A stretch of 58,084 nucleotides of DNA from Bacteroidota bacterium. GTDB lineage: Bacteria; Bacteroidota; Bacteroidia; Sphingobacteriales; Sphingobacteriaceae. The stretch spans positions 1 through 58,084 of the forward strand of contig JABDHD010000010.1 of the NCBI GenBank assembly GCA_013285685.1. Reading direction: 5' to 3'. The notes beneath the pieces were generated by a model. The model had not been told where the DNA came from, searched no databases, and saw only the letters and a list, made by a program, of their open reading frames with translations. Positions 28,989-38,017 of this stretch are shown piece by piece (positions within the stretch are counted from its first letter, which is position 1; every line of letters begins with the position of its first letter). Position numbers and translations under genes: made by a program.

Positions 28989-29863
28989 TAATGCCTTGCC
29001 CTCTTCTTCAGCACCCCGCCGGCGGCCTCTTTTATCGTACTGGTAAACATAAAGGCTTTTGGATCGATGCTTAAAACAATATTTCTTAGCCGCCGCACTT
29101 CCAGGCGGGTTACCACGGTAAAAATAATATCAACCGGGTGGTGTATGTCAAAGCTCTCTTTTAAATACCCCCGTTCACCTTTGTAAATGGTGATACCACG
29201 GCCAAGTTCCAGCACAAGTTTTTCTTTGATCAGTTCGCTCTGGCCCGAGATGATGGTAAAGCCGGTATATTCCTCCAGGCCCTCGATCACAAAATTGATC
29301 ATGTGCGACGCAGCGTAGTAAGTCATGATGGAATAAAGCGCTGTTGGCAACCCCAGTTGGATGGCTGCTATCGAAAAGATGACCACATTGATGCCTAAAA
29401 TGATCTCGCTTACGGTGAAGCTGCTTCTTTTAAGCGTATATAGGGCAAGCACTTCTATGCCGTCGAGCGCACAGCCGCCGCGAATAGCCAGGCCTACCCC
29501 TGTGCCCATAAAAACGCCGCCAAAAATACTTACGAGCAGTTTATCATGGGTGATTTGGGGGTAAGGTATAACTTGCAGGCAAATACCCACACCGATAATT
29601 GCCGCCAGCGTTTTCCACGCAAACCGGCTATTCACCTGGAAAATGCCCATTATTATAAACGGGATATTTGCCGGTATGATCACATAGGCGATCGGGATTT
29701 TATATAACTCGTGAATAAGTAACGATATCCCCGTTACACCACCATCGAAAAAATTATTGGGTACCAGGAAACCTTTTAACGCAAACCCGCAAATTAAAAT
29801 GCCAGCAATTATATAAGCTGCATCTTTTAAGTGAGGTATAATAGGATGATCGCCCGTTTTCAT
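28988..29863 (-). CDS. YitT family membrane protein (DUF161 + DUF2179)
   Basis: A 291-residue inner-membrane protein. It has about five or six hydrophobic spans in the first ~200 residues, with the family signature VPNNFFDGGVTGISLL and the GGCALDGIEVLA repeat-like segment, then a soluble C-terminal DUF2179 domain (about 205-285, including ITIYKGERGYLKES). The family is widespread but its transport or sensory role is not established. It lies nine bases downstream of the HD-domain gene and is probably co-transcribed with it. The stop codon touches the nested inverted-repeat element. Confidence 0.88.
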   Translation of the reverse strand: MKTGDHPIIPHLKDAAYIIAGILICGFALKGFLVPNNFFDGGVTGISLLIHELYKIPIAYVIIPANIPFIIMGIFQVNSRFAWKTLAAIIGVGICLQVIPYPQITHDKLLVSIFGGVFMGTGVGLAIRGGCALDGIEVLALYTLKRSSFTVSEIILGINVVIFSIAAIQLGLPTALYSIMTYYAASHMINFVIEGLEEYTGFTIISGQSELIKEKLVLELGRGITIYKGERGYLKESFDIHHPVDIIFTVVTRLEVRRLRNIVLSIDPKAFMFTSTIKEAAGGVLKKRARH

Positions 29864-29871
29864 CGAAATGA

Positions 29872-30468
29872 CTAAGCTGTAATTTTTAATTTTATCAGTT
29901 CAACATATTGCTCCTGCCGGGGCTGCCGCAAATTTATAGCTGTTTTTGTAAAATAGCTATGGTCGCCCATAAAATCCGCCTGTTGCCGGTTCCATTGATC
30001 TTCATGCGCCACCAGGCCCTCGGTTCTTAGTTCGCCAAACAGCCGGTCGCTCAGCGAAAAAAAATCTTCTCGCCCCAGGTAATCCAGGTCAGCGTCACAT
30101 AAAATCTCTGCAAGCCGGCTGCCCGGCGATTGCGGTAACTGTGTAGCGATGATGAGGCCGCAGATGATCTCAACTTCTTCAGGGTTATACCCATAATCGG
30201 GCAAATAGTACCGTGCGATATTGCACGATGCCTCCTCATGATTATCTCGCGCCACAAAGAAACCAGTATCATGCAACAGGGCGGCGGCGGCAAGCAAATC
30301 CCGGTCGTTTTCATCAATGCCTTCACATCTGGCCAGCATCGCGGCAGCCTGCATTACATCTTCCGTATGATCGATATTGTGGTAGGTTAAATGCGTGGGC
30401 AACTCGTCCCTCAGCTTGGTCAGAATAAATTCCTTCAGTTGTTCAAATTGCCTCAAATCAAATAGCAT
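29872..30468 (-). CDS. HD-domain metal-dependent phosphohydrolase
   Basis: The frame is open to 30528, but the ATG at 30468 (MLFDLRQFEQLKEF) is preferred; the upstream 20 residues lack coding character. The 198-residue cytosolic protein has an HD fold: a first His in YHNIDHTEDV, the HD pair in AAALLHDTGFF, a further His in NHEEAS and the late Asp in CDADLDYLG, which gives the metal ligand set. HD proteins hydrolyse nucleotides or phosphodiesters, and the substrate here is unknown. It is the upstream gene of a likely two-gene operon with the YitT-type protein. Confidence 0.85.
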   Translation of the reverse strand: MLFDLRQFEQLKEFILTKLRDELPTHLTYHNIDHTEDVMQAAAMLARCEGIDENDRDLLAAAALLHDTGFFVARDNHEEASCNIARYYLPDYGYNPEEVEIICGLIIATQLPQSPGSRLAEILCDADLDYLGREDFFSLSDRLFGELRTEGLVAHEDQWNRQQADFMGDHSYFTKTAINLRQPRQEQYVELIKLKITA

Positions 30469-30596
30469 TAAAAAGCTAAATATATTAAATGTTTTGGTGA
30501 TTAGCGGAAAGCATTTGCGGCATGGCACCGGTTGTAACTATTTTGCGGCTTGGCATGAGTTGCGGGCCTGACCGCTGCTGGTAGAAGCGACGGTTG

Positions 30597-30614
30597 CTCC
30601 GCCATATTGGCGGA
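30597..30614. repeat. Short palindrome shared with the 28.8-kb element
   Basis: CTCCGCCATATTGGCGGA is identical to the palindrome at 28822-28839 inside the nested element. It sits in the gap upstream of the HD gene and just after the lipoprotein gene stop, and is probably a solo remnant of the same repeat family. Confidence 0.5.
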
Positions 30615-30653
30615 TAATACCCCTTCTTTGTAATACCATCCAATATCTGCAAC

Positions 30654-31076
30654 TTATTCGTTTATGAATATCGTATCCAGGGGTTCCTTAACTTTATTTA
30701 GTTGAATGACTACGTTTTTCAATAAAGACTGCTTGAAAATCCCTTTTGAATAAGCTTTCTTTTGATTTTTTTTTAGTGAGTCCGCATTGAAAATGAACAA
30801 ATAAATTTTCGAAGAATCAGGCAGTTTATTTAAAACAACGTTCATTAACGAAACTTGCCTGCTCGAGTGGGGTTTTACGATAATTTGGGTTAAATACTTA
30901 TGTCGAATAAAAACGGTACTATCCGTTGGATACTTCCCCAAGTTAAAAGATGCGTATAAACTATCACTTGTATTATTCTGAATAACGGCAAATTGAGCTA
31001 TGTGGTCACACGCTGTCAGCAAACTCAATATTGCTAATGTCAATCCGTAAGTTTTAATATGTCGATTGCCTTTCAT
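30654..31076 (-). CDS. Small putative lipoprotein, unknown function
   Basis: Starting at the ATG at 31076 the 140-residue product has a lipoprotein signal with lipobox LLTAC, followed by a mature part of about 110 residues predicted as beta-strand-rich (for example VFIRHKYLTQIIVKPHSSRQ). No family is recognised. It is likely anchored in a membrane facing the periplasm. The DNA is more AT-rich than in neighbouring genes. It follows the unknown gene at 31121-31633 on the same strand after about 44 bases, so the two may be transcribed together. Confidence 0.6.
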   Translation of the reverse strand: MKGNRHIKTYGLTLAILSLLTACDHIAQFAVIQNNTSDSLYASFNLGKYPTDSTVFIRHKYLTQIIVKPHSSRQVSLMNVVLNKLPDSSKIYLFIFNADSLKKNQKKAYSKGIFKQSLLKNVVIQLNKVKEPLDTIFINE

Positions 31077-31120
31077 ATAACTTTTGCCCATATCCGCAGA
31101 ATCTCTCGGGACGTTAATGT

Positions 31121-31633
31121 CTACTCCTGTTTATAATCCACCATACTAAACGCTGCATCCGGGCAATTCAGCGTTGGCAGGGCGCATAAACGACCGAGCA
31201 GCGTAACGTTTGTTTCAAGACGATTTGCCTGTAAACTATGGTCATTTTTTATGCGTGAAACCGAAATAAACCGCAAATCTTTTTTGTTCGCTAAAAAATC
31301 GGCACGAATATCAGCAATACCTGGAGCGCCGCTGTAGCGGTAATGGATAGCCGGGTACGTAAATTCAATATCGCCGCCAAATTGGTCCTCCGGATCGGGC
31401 CTTTCATAAAAAAAGTCTTTGTCAAACGTTTTGATTTCTTCAATTGAAACGAGTTCTTCATGCGAAAAATCTATTTCGTGTTTATAAAGCGGGTAAACCG
31501 CTTTCAGGCCGTGTTCAACATCAACTATCTTGTTTATAAGGATACTTGCATCGCCGCTTGTTTGGGTTTTATATTTAAAAAGGATCTGGCCCAATACATA
31601 GCCATCTTTTTTAACAATAAGCTCTCTGTCCAT
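31121..31633 (-). CDS. Hypothetical cytosolic protein, 170 residues
   Basis: I do not recognise this protein. It has no signal peptide or membrane span and begins MDRELIVKKDGYVLGQILFK, with alternating charged and hydrophobic stretches and a Pro/Tyr-rich middle (FTYPAIHYRYSGAPG). Two Cys near the C-terminus (LCALPTLNC) are noticeable. Codon use and length support a real gene. It is upstream of the small lipoprotein gene in the same direction. Confidence 0.6.
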   Translation of the reverse strand: MDRELIVKKDGYVLGQILFKYKTQTSGDASILINKIVDVEHGLKAVYPLYKHEIDFSHEELVSIEEIKTFDKDFFYERPDPEDQFGGDIEFTYPAIHYRYSGAPGIADIRADFLANKKDLRFISVSRIKNDHSLQANRLETNVTLLGRLCALPTLNCPDAAFSMVDYKQE

Positions 31634-31777
31634 TTTACTGCAGTTTTAAAAGGGCTAAATACGCCTTAGGTTTGGTTAATTCTGTTGCTTTTAATTGCTG
31701 CTAAAATACCGCTAATACCACGGCCGCCAAACATATGGTGAATAATATTTTGTATAAGACCGGCATGGTCTAATCTG

Positions 31778-32350
31778 TCATGATCGCTCGCTAATGATCT
31801 TTTGAATAACGGGCCATACATTTTCGGCGATCACCTTGTAACCCTCCGCATTGGGATGGATGCGGTCGCGCTGGTTTAACCTGGCCATTCCGGCCACGCC
31901 CCCGAGGAAATTGGGAACAAACGCCAGGTTATTAGCGGCAGCCAGGTCGGGATAGATGCTATTGAATTGATTGGTAAAAGGAGAATGTAAGAACGCCGGT
32001 ATTTGCATCCCCATTAATAATATTCGCACGGCCGGATATTTCGCCTTCACCCTGTCGATAATGGCCTGCAGGTTGCCGCGGGTGGTTTGGGGCGGGACAC
32101 CACGCAAAATGTCATTGATACCCAGTTCCAATACAAAAACAGTTACCGGTCGGCTTAACCAGTAATCGATTCGGCTGAGTCCGCCTGACGAGGTATCACC
32201 GCTCAGGCCGGCGTTTATCACGTGATAATCCAGCTGCACGGCGACGATCTTTTGGCCAACCAGTGCAGGATATGATTCCTGAGCTGGGTTTGCCAATCCG
32301 TACCCTGCGGTGAGGCTGTCGCCAAAAAATAAGATGTTTTGTGTGGCCAT
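31778..32350 (-). CDS. Arylesterase/lysophospholipase of the SGNH (GDSL) family, TesA-like
   Basis: A 190-residue hydrolase with the four SGNH blocks: block I ILFFGDSLTAGYGL (nucleophile S12), block II Gly around GLSGDTSSGG, block III LGINDIL (oxyanion Asn) and block V DRIHPNAEGY (Asp and His of the triad). The order and length match TesA-type multifunctional esterases acting on acyl esters or thioesters. TesA homologues are often periplasmic, but this start gives no signal peptide, so the protein appears cytosolic. It is transcribed divergently from the lipoprotein gene at 32548. Confidence 0.9.
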   Translation of the reverse strand: MATQNILFFGDSLTAGYGLANPAQESYPALVGQKIVAVQLDYHVINAGLSGDTSSGGLSRIDYWLSRPVTVFVLELGINDILRGVPPQTTRGNLQAIIDRVKAKYPAVRILLMGMQIPAFLHSPFTNQFNSIYPDLAAANNLAFVPNFLGGVAGMARLNQRDRIHPNAEGYKVIAENVWPVIQKIISERS

Positions 32351-32511
32351 GTGTATTTATCCGAAACGGGAGGTCGCAAATTTCTGTTTGCAAATATATT
32401 CCGCAAATTTTTATTTGCCGAGGCCGCGGTACGCAAATGCAAAAAGTACGTGGCGGGAAACGATAATTTTTATTTGTCATTGTCCCAAATGCTGTAATGC
32501 GATTATTTTTA

Positions 32512-32540
32512 TTGCAAATCCTGAAACTTATTTATCTTAG
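32512..32540 (+). promoter_or_regulatory. Candidate Bacteroidota promoter, near-leaderless
   Basis: A TTG at 32512-32514 and TATCTTAG at 32533-32540 (seven of eight matches to TAnnTTTG) are 18 bases apart, as expected for the primary sigma factor. The ATG of the lipoprotein gene follows only eight bases later, which would give a nearly leaderless transcript. Confidence 0.4.
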
Positions 32541-32547
32541 GGGCCAT

Positions 32548-33540
32548 ATGAAATCGTTAAACCCTAAATTTAAACTTTTGGCCGTAGTATGTCTTGTATT
32601 TTCATTACAGGCCTGCAGCCCCCCAAAACCCGGCGTTTATAAAGATGACCAGATCAGCAGCGGCCAACGCTCCGATTTGCATGACTTGAACAAAAGCGCC
32701 CTGAACTATATCAAAGCCAACAGCCTGAAGGAACTGCAGTTAATGATGTCGAAAGAAATGCTCGGTAATTCCGGTAACGAGCACCTGGTTGAGCTGATGA
32801 GTAACCGGCTAACTGATAATCCTTATGATATTGTTGAAGAATATTATGTAGTGGGAAAACACAAGGCAAAAGACAGTTTAGCCGCAAGTGGTACCGATGT
32901 TAACCGCCATGTGCTGAAGCTCGACACTTCGGCTAACGAGACCTATTATGTTTTCCTGGCGCCAAAAAAATCGGACAATAAATATATGATCAGCCTGGTA
33001 TTTGCTAAATTAAGCTATGGCTGGAAAATAACCCAAATGGATCTTGCCGAATACACTATTAACGGCAAAACCGCTCCCGAACTGGCGCAGTTGGCGAGAC
33101 AAGAATATGATAAAAAATATTTGGTGAATGCCGTGAACAACATGAGCCTGGCTGTTAAATGCTCCAATCCGAGCGTTCTGTGGGCCTACCCGGACTTAAA
33201 CGCCAATGGGGAATTTTACAGCAAGGTGCTTGACGAAGCCAACAAAAAGTACCGCTATCCGATGACGCTTGAGCAGTTGCCCACCCGCCCCATGGTGCTG
33301 TCCATTTCCATGCAGCGGAACGACACCTGGACCGCGCCGGAGATATGGTACATGACGCATATCAGCATAAAAGACACCAACGAGGTAAAAAAGGAAAACC
33401 TGCAGATCAGGAAGTTGCTCAGTAAGATGCTACCGGGCATTGACAAGGATAACAAATACGTGCTTTACGATGCATTTAATGAATTCCCGACGGCGTCAAA
33501 ATCAGTTGACCGGTTTGAGATGACCGCATCGCAGCCGTAA
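32548..33540 (+). CDS. Putative lipoprotein, unknown function
   Basis: The ATG at 32548 begins a lipoprotein signal (LLAVVCLVFSLQAC) and gives a 330-residue product; the open frame upstream to 32497 lacks coding character. The mature part shows a DUF4878/NTF2-like flavour near KYMISLVFAKLSYGWKITQM, where a Trp-Lys-Ile strand ends a small alpha/beta unit, but I cannot name the family with confidence. It is probably attached to an envelope membrane. It appears to be monocistronic, with a TTG/TATCTTAG promoter directly in front. Confidence 0.7.
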   Translation: MKSLNPKFKLLAVVCLVFSLQACSPPKPGVYKDDQISSGQRSDLHDLNKSALNYIKANSLKELQLMMSKEMLGNSGNEHLVELMSNRLTDNPYDIVEEYYVVGKHKAKDSLAASGTDVNRHVLKLDTSANETYYVFLAPKKSDNKYMISLVFAKLSYGWKITQMDLAEYTINGKTAPELAQLARQEYDKKYLVNAVNNMSLAVKCSNPSVLWAYPDLNANGEFYSKVLDEANKKYRYPMTLEQLPTRPMVLSISMQRNDTWTAPEIWYMTHISIKDTNEVKKENLQIRKLLSKMLPGIDKDNKYVLYDAFNEFPTASKSVDRFEMTASQP

Positions 33541-33673
33541 GAAAAACCCGTGCTCCAGGCTTACTATTCACGCTTTTTGTAAAAATAAAGCGGGATATGG
33601 GATAATCAGCATTTATCCTGTAATTTAGTTGTGAACCGTCTGTGGTTGACCAATTGAATTTTATCCCTGCGAA

Positions 33674-36655
33674 ATGAAAGCAATTATCCTGTCCGGCCTG
33701 CTGTTATTGGCACAACTGATCTGCAATGGCAAACCTGCACCGCCTTTAAAAAAGCACGATGCAGGTAAATCTATCTACCAGCTAAAGCCCGATGATGCCG
33801 ATGCGGTTTACTTTAGCCCGGAGCGCTTCAAAATCACGGCCGATGGAAAGACAGATGTTTCCGATGAATTACAACGGGCTATTACGCAGGTAAAAACTAC
33901 CTATAACTTCGGGATCGTGTTTATCCCCGAAGGAAAATACCTGATCTCGAAAACCATATTCGTACCGCAGGCCGTGAGGCTGATCGGCTACGGTAAAAAC
34001 CGGCCGCAGATTATCCTTGCAAAAAATTCCCCCGGATTTCAGATACCCGATACAACCGATAAAGGCAAAGCCAAGTATATGTTTTGGTTTGTAAGCAGCC
34101 TTTCCAAACCAGGCGAACCGGTACACGATGCCGGCGCCGGAACCTTTTACAGCGCCCTGAGCAATATCAACCTGAAAATTGAAGACGGCAACCCATGCGC
34201 GGTTGCCTTAAGGGCACATTTTGCGCAACATAGCTTCATCGCCCACGCGGATATCGATATCGGCGATGGCAAGGCCGGCCTGTTCGATGTGGGCAACGCC
34301 ATGAACGACGTTCGCTTTTTTGGCGGACAATACGGCATTTATACCACCAAGCCATCGCCTGGCTGGCAATTTATGATGGTGGATACTTATTTTGAGGGAC
34401 AGCGCGACGCGGCCATTAAAACACAGGAGGCAGGGCTAACCATTGTGCGGCTGGAAGCAAAGGATGTACCGACAGTGATCAGCATCAACCCAAACTATCA
34501 TGAACACCTGTTTATGGAGAATTGCCGTTTCGATAAGGTGAGTGGCCCGGCGATTATCATCAGCAATGAGGACAATGCTATGAACCAAATCAGCCTTCGC
34601 AATATCAGCTGCCGCGATGTACCGGTATTTGCCAGCTACCGGCGCAGCGGGAAACCAACACCCGGGGCCGGAAGCATTTACCAGGTAAAAAACTTTATCT
34701 ATGGCCTGCAAATGGACAGCCTGCAGGCTGATCCGGTTTATAAAACGATAAACGAAACGGCGCCCCTGAGCGTGTATCCGGAGCCTGCAAAAAAAGACAT
34801 CCCCGACCTTCCTGAAATGAGCAATTGGACAAACATCAAAACACTGGGGGCCAAAGGCGACGACACGACTGACGATACACAGGCTATACAGGATGCCATC
34901 AACAAATACAATACCATCTACTTTCCGCAGGGATGGTATAAGGTTAGCCAAACCATCAAACTCAGGCCTAATACTGTACTCATTGGGCTTAACCCGATTG
35001 CCACGCAGCTTATCATTCGCAATAATACGCCGGCCTTTGGCGGCTTTGGAGGCCCAAAAGCTTTGCTGGAAACCGCTAAAGGCGGCCAAAACATTGTAAC
35101 CGGAATCGGGCTTTCAACCAGCGCCGATAATCCGCGGGCGGTTGCTTGTAAATGGATGTCGGGCGAGAATTCCTACCTGAACGATGTGAAATTTATCGGC
35201 GGCCATGGCGGCATGCAGCGCCCCAATACACCGCAACAGCCGGGCATCTATAGCAAAGGTGCAGACCCATCCTGGGATACGCAATATTGGAGCCTTTGGA
35301 TAACTGATGGCGGCGGTGGGACGTTTTTTGATATATGGTCGGCCAATACTTTCGCAACAGCAGGTGTTTATGTTTCAAATACTTCAACGCCGAGCCATAT
35401 TTATGCGTTATCCGTTGAGCACCATGTGCGCAACGAGGTAAGGTTTAACAACGTCGCCAACTTTAACGTTTACGCCTTGCAGCTTGAAGAGGAAAGCCGC
35501 GAAAGCACCGAATGCCAGCCGATGGAACTGGAGAACAGCCGCGATATGGTTTTTGCCAATTTGTACATGTTCAGGGTGATCCGGGTGAATAAGCCGGCGC
35601 CGTATTCCATCCGCAGCTGGGCAAACCATAACATCGAGTTTTTAAATGTGCACAATTACAGCCAGATAAAGTATACCACGACCAATACGCTGTATGATGT
35701 AAATACCGATACGGAGGTGCGCCCATGGGAGTTTTCACGCATGTTGATAGATAAACAACAGTCTCCGCCGACGGCTAATCTCGCAGGGCAAGTGGCCCGG
35801 CTGGCTACAGGTTTTGAATTTGCCGAAGGATCATGCGCGGACAGTAAAGGCAATATCTATTTCTGCGAGCAGCGGATGAAACGCATTTACAAATGGGATG
35901 CAGCCAGCAGAACTACCACCCTTTTTGCAGACTATCATTGGGAGCCGCTTTCATTGGCGTGTGATAAAAACGACAGCCTGCTGGTGGTATTTAAATATGT
36001 GCCCAAGCCCGGCTACCTGGTGAACGGCAAACCCGAAGAATTTAAAAACCCACCGGATGCAGGCGGAACGTCCTTTAGCGGTTGGGGTAATTCAGGCTTC
36101 GGCACGCTGGTTTATTCAGTCGATCCAAACAATCCTGATGAAACCATTCACCTGCTGAAGCAGGCGCCGATGGGGTCAGTGAGTCCTGTTTACAAAGCGC
36201 TTTACCCGGCTCACCGCTGGCGCGATTATCATGATTTTAATACCATAACCGTTGCCCGCGACCAGGAATGCTGGGTTGCACCCGATGGAGTTACCATTAT
36301 CCCCATTGCTTATGATCTTGCCAGGTCATCTGCGCTGGCAACTGCCTGGCCCGGTAAACCGGCTTATATTGCCGATGAATATGACAAGCGGACAGTAAGT
36401 ATAGATGTGGACCAGCAAGGATATGTTTCTAACCTGAAGTATTTTGCTGAGCGCGGCGAATTTGATTCGGCAACAGATGATAAGGGTAATGTTTATATTG
36501 CCGACGGGCAGGTTTATGTTTACGATAACACAGGCAAACAAATTGAAGTGATCAAAGTGCCGGAACGGCCCACCTCACTTGTGTTTGGCGACAAACAAGG
36601 GAAAAAGCTGTTTGTTACCGGTCGGAATGGGCTGTATGAAGTGGAATTGAAATAA
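33674..36655 (+). CDS. Secreted tandem beta-helix (GH55-like) protein with SMP-30-like propeller
   Basis: A 993-residue exported protein with three parts. A signal peptide (about 1-20) is followed by two pectate-lyase-3-type right-handed beta-helix domains, opened by ITADGKTDVSDELQRAI (about 55) and LGAKGDDTTDDTQAIQDAI (about 392). This tandem arrangement is characteristic of GH55 beta-1,3-glucanases. From about 715 a beta-propeller of the SMP-30/gluconolactonase type follows (FAEGSCADSKGNIYFCEQRM, ATDDKGNVYIADGQVYVYD). The whole is likely a periplasmic or surface polysaccharide-active enzyme. Glycosidase rather than lyase activity is inferred from the tandem helices, and the catalytic residue cannot be placed by eye. 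It is probably monocistronic. Confidence 0.82.
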   Translation: MKAIILSGLLLLAQLICNGKPAPPLKKHDAGKSIYQLKPDDADAVYFSPERFKITADGKTDVSDELQRAITQVKTTYNFGIVFIPEGKYLISKTIFVPQAVRLIGYGKNRPQIILAKNSPGFQIPDTTDKGKAKYMFWFVSSLSKPGEPVHDAGAGTFYSALSNINLKIEDGNPCAVALRAHFAQHSFIAHADIDIGDGKAGLFDVGNAMNDVRFFGGQYGIYTTKPSPGWQFMMVDTYFEGQRDAAIKTQEAGLTIVRLEAKDVPTVISINPNYHEHLFMENCRFDKVSGPAIIISNEDNAMNQISLRNISCRDVPVFASYRRSGKPTPGAGSIYQVKNFIYGLQMDSLQADPVYKTINETAPLSVYPEPAKKDIPDLPEMSNWTNIKTLGAKGDDTTDDTQAIQDAINKYNTIYFPQGWYKVSQTIKLRPNTVLIGLNPIATQLIIRNNTPAFGGFGGPKALLETAKGGQNIVTGIGLSTSADNPRAVACKWMSGENSYLNDVKFIGGHGGMQRPNTPQQPGIYSKGADPSWDTQYWSLWITDGGGGTFFDIWSANTFATAGVYVSNTSTPSHIYALSVEHHVRNEVRFNNVANFNVYALQLEEESRESTECQPMELENSRDMVFANLYMFRVIRVNKPAPYSIRSWANHNIEFLNVHNYSQIKYTTTNTLYDVNTDTEVRPWEFSRMLIDKQQSPPTANLAGQVARLATGFEFAEGSCADSKGNIYFCEQRMKRIYKWDAASRTTTLFADYHWEPLSLACDKNDSLLVVFKYVPKPGYLVNGKPEEFKNPPDAGGTSFSGWGNSGFGTLVYSVDPNNPDETIHLLKQAPMGSVSPVYKALYPAHRWRDYHDFNTITVARDQECWVAPDGVTIIPIAYDLARSSALATAWPGKPAYIADEYDKRTVSIDVDQQGYVSNLKYFAERGEFDSATDDKGNVYIADGQVYVYDNTGKQIEVIKVPERPTSLVFGDKQGKKLFVTGRNGLYEVELK

Positions 36656-36683
36656 CAGAAATCGGCAGAAATTTTTGGCTGTA

Positions 36684-36802
36684 GAGACGCAATATTTTGC
36701 GTCTCCCGCTATGCAGATGCTGCGCAATGGCATTTAATGGATGCGGGCTGGCTTATCCCTAAATTCAACAACACCGTTCCGGGACGCAAAATGTTGCGTT
36801 TC
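36684..36802. repeat. Paired AGACGC palindromes
   Basis: GAGACGCAATATTTTGCGTCTC at 36684-36705 is a near-perfect palindrome. A second, degenerate copy, GGGACGCAAAATGTTGCGTTTC, lies at 36781-36802. The same pair arrangement occurs at 53922-54022. The repeat is non-coding and lies between convergent genes. Confidence 0.6.
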
Positions 36803-36839
36803 TGCGACCTTTTAGCCAACCTCTTAATACCGTTGTGTA

Positions 36840-37148
36840 TTATTCCTTATCCTTCTTTTGAAAATTGTTGGCCAGCATCACGCTCATTAACGTTACGCCC
36901 ACAAAAAACAAAACAACAGAAATAGGATACTGACGGCAAATATGTCCGTACCCCAGCAATACGTAACCAATTACCAGGTTGAGCAATCCCCACAGCACAT
37001 TTGTTAGCGGCGATGACAGGCCCTTGCCCGGCGGTTTGGCAAATGGCGAGGGAAATTTGTCGCCACAAATCCCTTTTACAAAGTGGGGCACAAAATTAGC
37101 TAAAAATGCACCCGAAAAAAATGCGGCGATGTAGTTATACCATTGCAT
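36840..37148 (-). CDS. Small conserved-type membrane protein
   Basis: A 102-residue protein with about three hydrophobic segments (YIAAFFSGAFLANFVPHFVK, NVLWGLLNLVIGYVLLGYGH, ISVVLFFVGVTLMSVMLA) and a charged tail. The loop GDKFPSPFAKPPGKGLSSP is rich in Pro and Gly. I believe similar small proteins are common in Bacteroidota and Proteobacteria, but no function is known to me. It follows the cytochrome gene at 37189 on the same strand after about 40 bases. Confidence 0.65.
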   Translation of the reverse strand: MQWYNYIAAFFSGAFLANFVPHFVKGICGDKFPSPFAKPPGKGLSSPLTNVLWGLLNLVIGYVLLGYGHICRQYPISVVLFFVGVTLMSVMLANNFQKKDKE

Positions 37149-37188
37149 AGCGATGAATTTTTACTAAAAGTAAACAATATTATAAACT

Positions 37189-37929
37189 TTATTTCGCGTA
37201 CAAAATCGCTTTGTCCTGCCCCTCGAGCCGCTGTTTGCCGGGCTCTGTTTTTAAACCATGGTCGATATAGCTGGCGGTAAACACATAAGCGCCGGGATGT
37301 TTCAGGGTTGTCGCAGGTATAAGGCCGTTTAATCCTATGAAATAGTTATCGTCCGGGTCTGCACCATTTTTGAGTACCCACAGCACGGTATTTTTAATAT
37401 CCTGCGCTGATAGCTCGGGATGGCTGGGCATTTTTTCTTTCCCCCAAATCCCGGTGGAGCCGGCGCTGATGCGTTTTACAAGTGAATCGATATTGGCCCT
37501 GGTTGGTTTATATTTTCCGGCAACCTCAAAAAATGATGGTCCCATTGCTTTGCTATTAAAGTTATGGCAACTGAAACAGTTGGAGGTACGGATGGCAGCG
37601 AGGCCCGGTGCATCCGGCCCGGCCGGTTTATTCAGCAACGCAACAGCCTTCGATTTATCCTTTAAATACTTGACTTCCAGCAAGACTTCTTTGGCATTTA
37701 TTTCGTCATATTTTGAATCGCCGTCTTCCTTATCGGATACGCTTATCTCATAACTTACAGGTGCATTCAAACTTAGCATGCCATTGTTTTTAGGGCTGAT
37801 AATCTTTACAATTGGCGCCTGGTTTTGTATTTGCAGTTTCTTATTAAAAGAAAAATCTGAAAACAATAACGTCAGAAAAACGAGAGCTAAAACAGCTGAG
37901 TAACGTTTAATGGTTTCTCCGATAGTCAT
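37189..37929 (-). CDS. Exported c-type cytochrome with Ig-like N-terminal domain
   Basis: A 246-residue monohaem cytochrome c. An N-terminal signal/anchor (AVLALVFLTLLFSDF) leads to an Ig/PKD-like beta domain (about 35-105, IVKIISPKNNGMLSLNAPV) and then the cytochrome fold with the haem attachment site CFSCHNF (CxxCH) and the distal Met in GKEKMPSHPEL. It carries electrons in the periplasm, probably for a dehydrogenase. Similar cytochrome domains are found attached to PQQ-type sugar dehydrogenases and to ThuA-like proteins in Bacteroidota. The following gene on the same strand is a small membrane protein. The preceding flavin oxidase gene ends 88 bases before this start, so a functional link is possible but unproven. 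Confidence 0.85.
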   Translation of the reverse strand: MTIGETIKRYSAVLALVFLTLLFSDFSFNKKLQIQNQAPIVKIISPKNNGMLSLNAPVSYEISVSDKEDGDSKYDEINAKEVLLEVKYLKDKSKAVALLNKPAGPDAPGLAAIRTSNCFSCHNFNSKAMGPSFFEVAGKYKPTRANIDSLVKRISAGSTGIWGKEKMPSHPELSAQDIKNTVLWVLKNGADPDDNYFIGLNGLIPATTLKHPGAYVFTASYIDHGLKTEPGKQRLEGQDKAILYAK

Positions 37930-38017
37930 TATCTATATTTGAATAGTTTTTATCTATAAATAAATCCTAATTTGAACATTCAAAATCCGAAATCGAAAAT
38001 CCGACATCCGAAATTCA

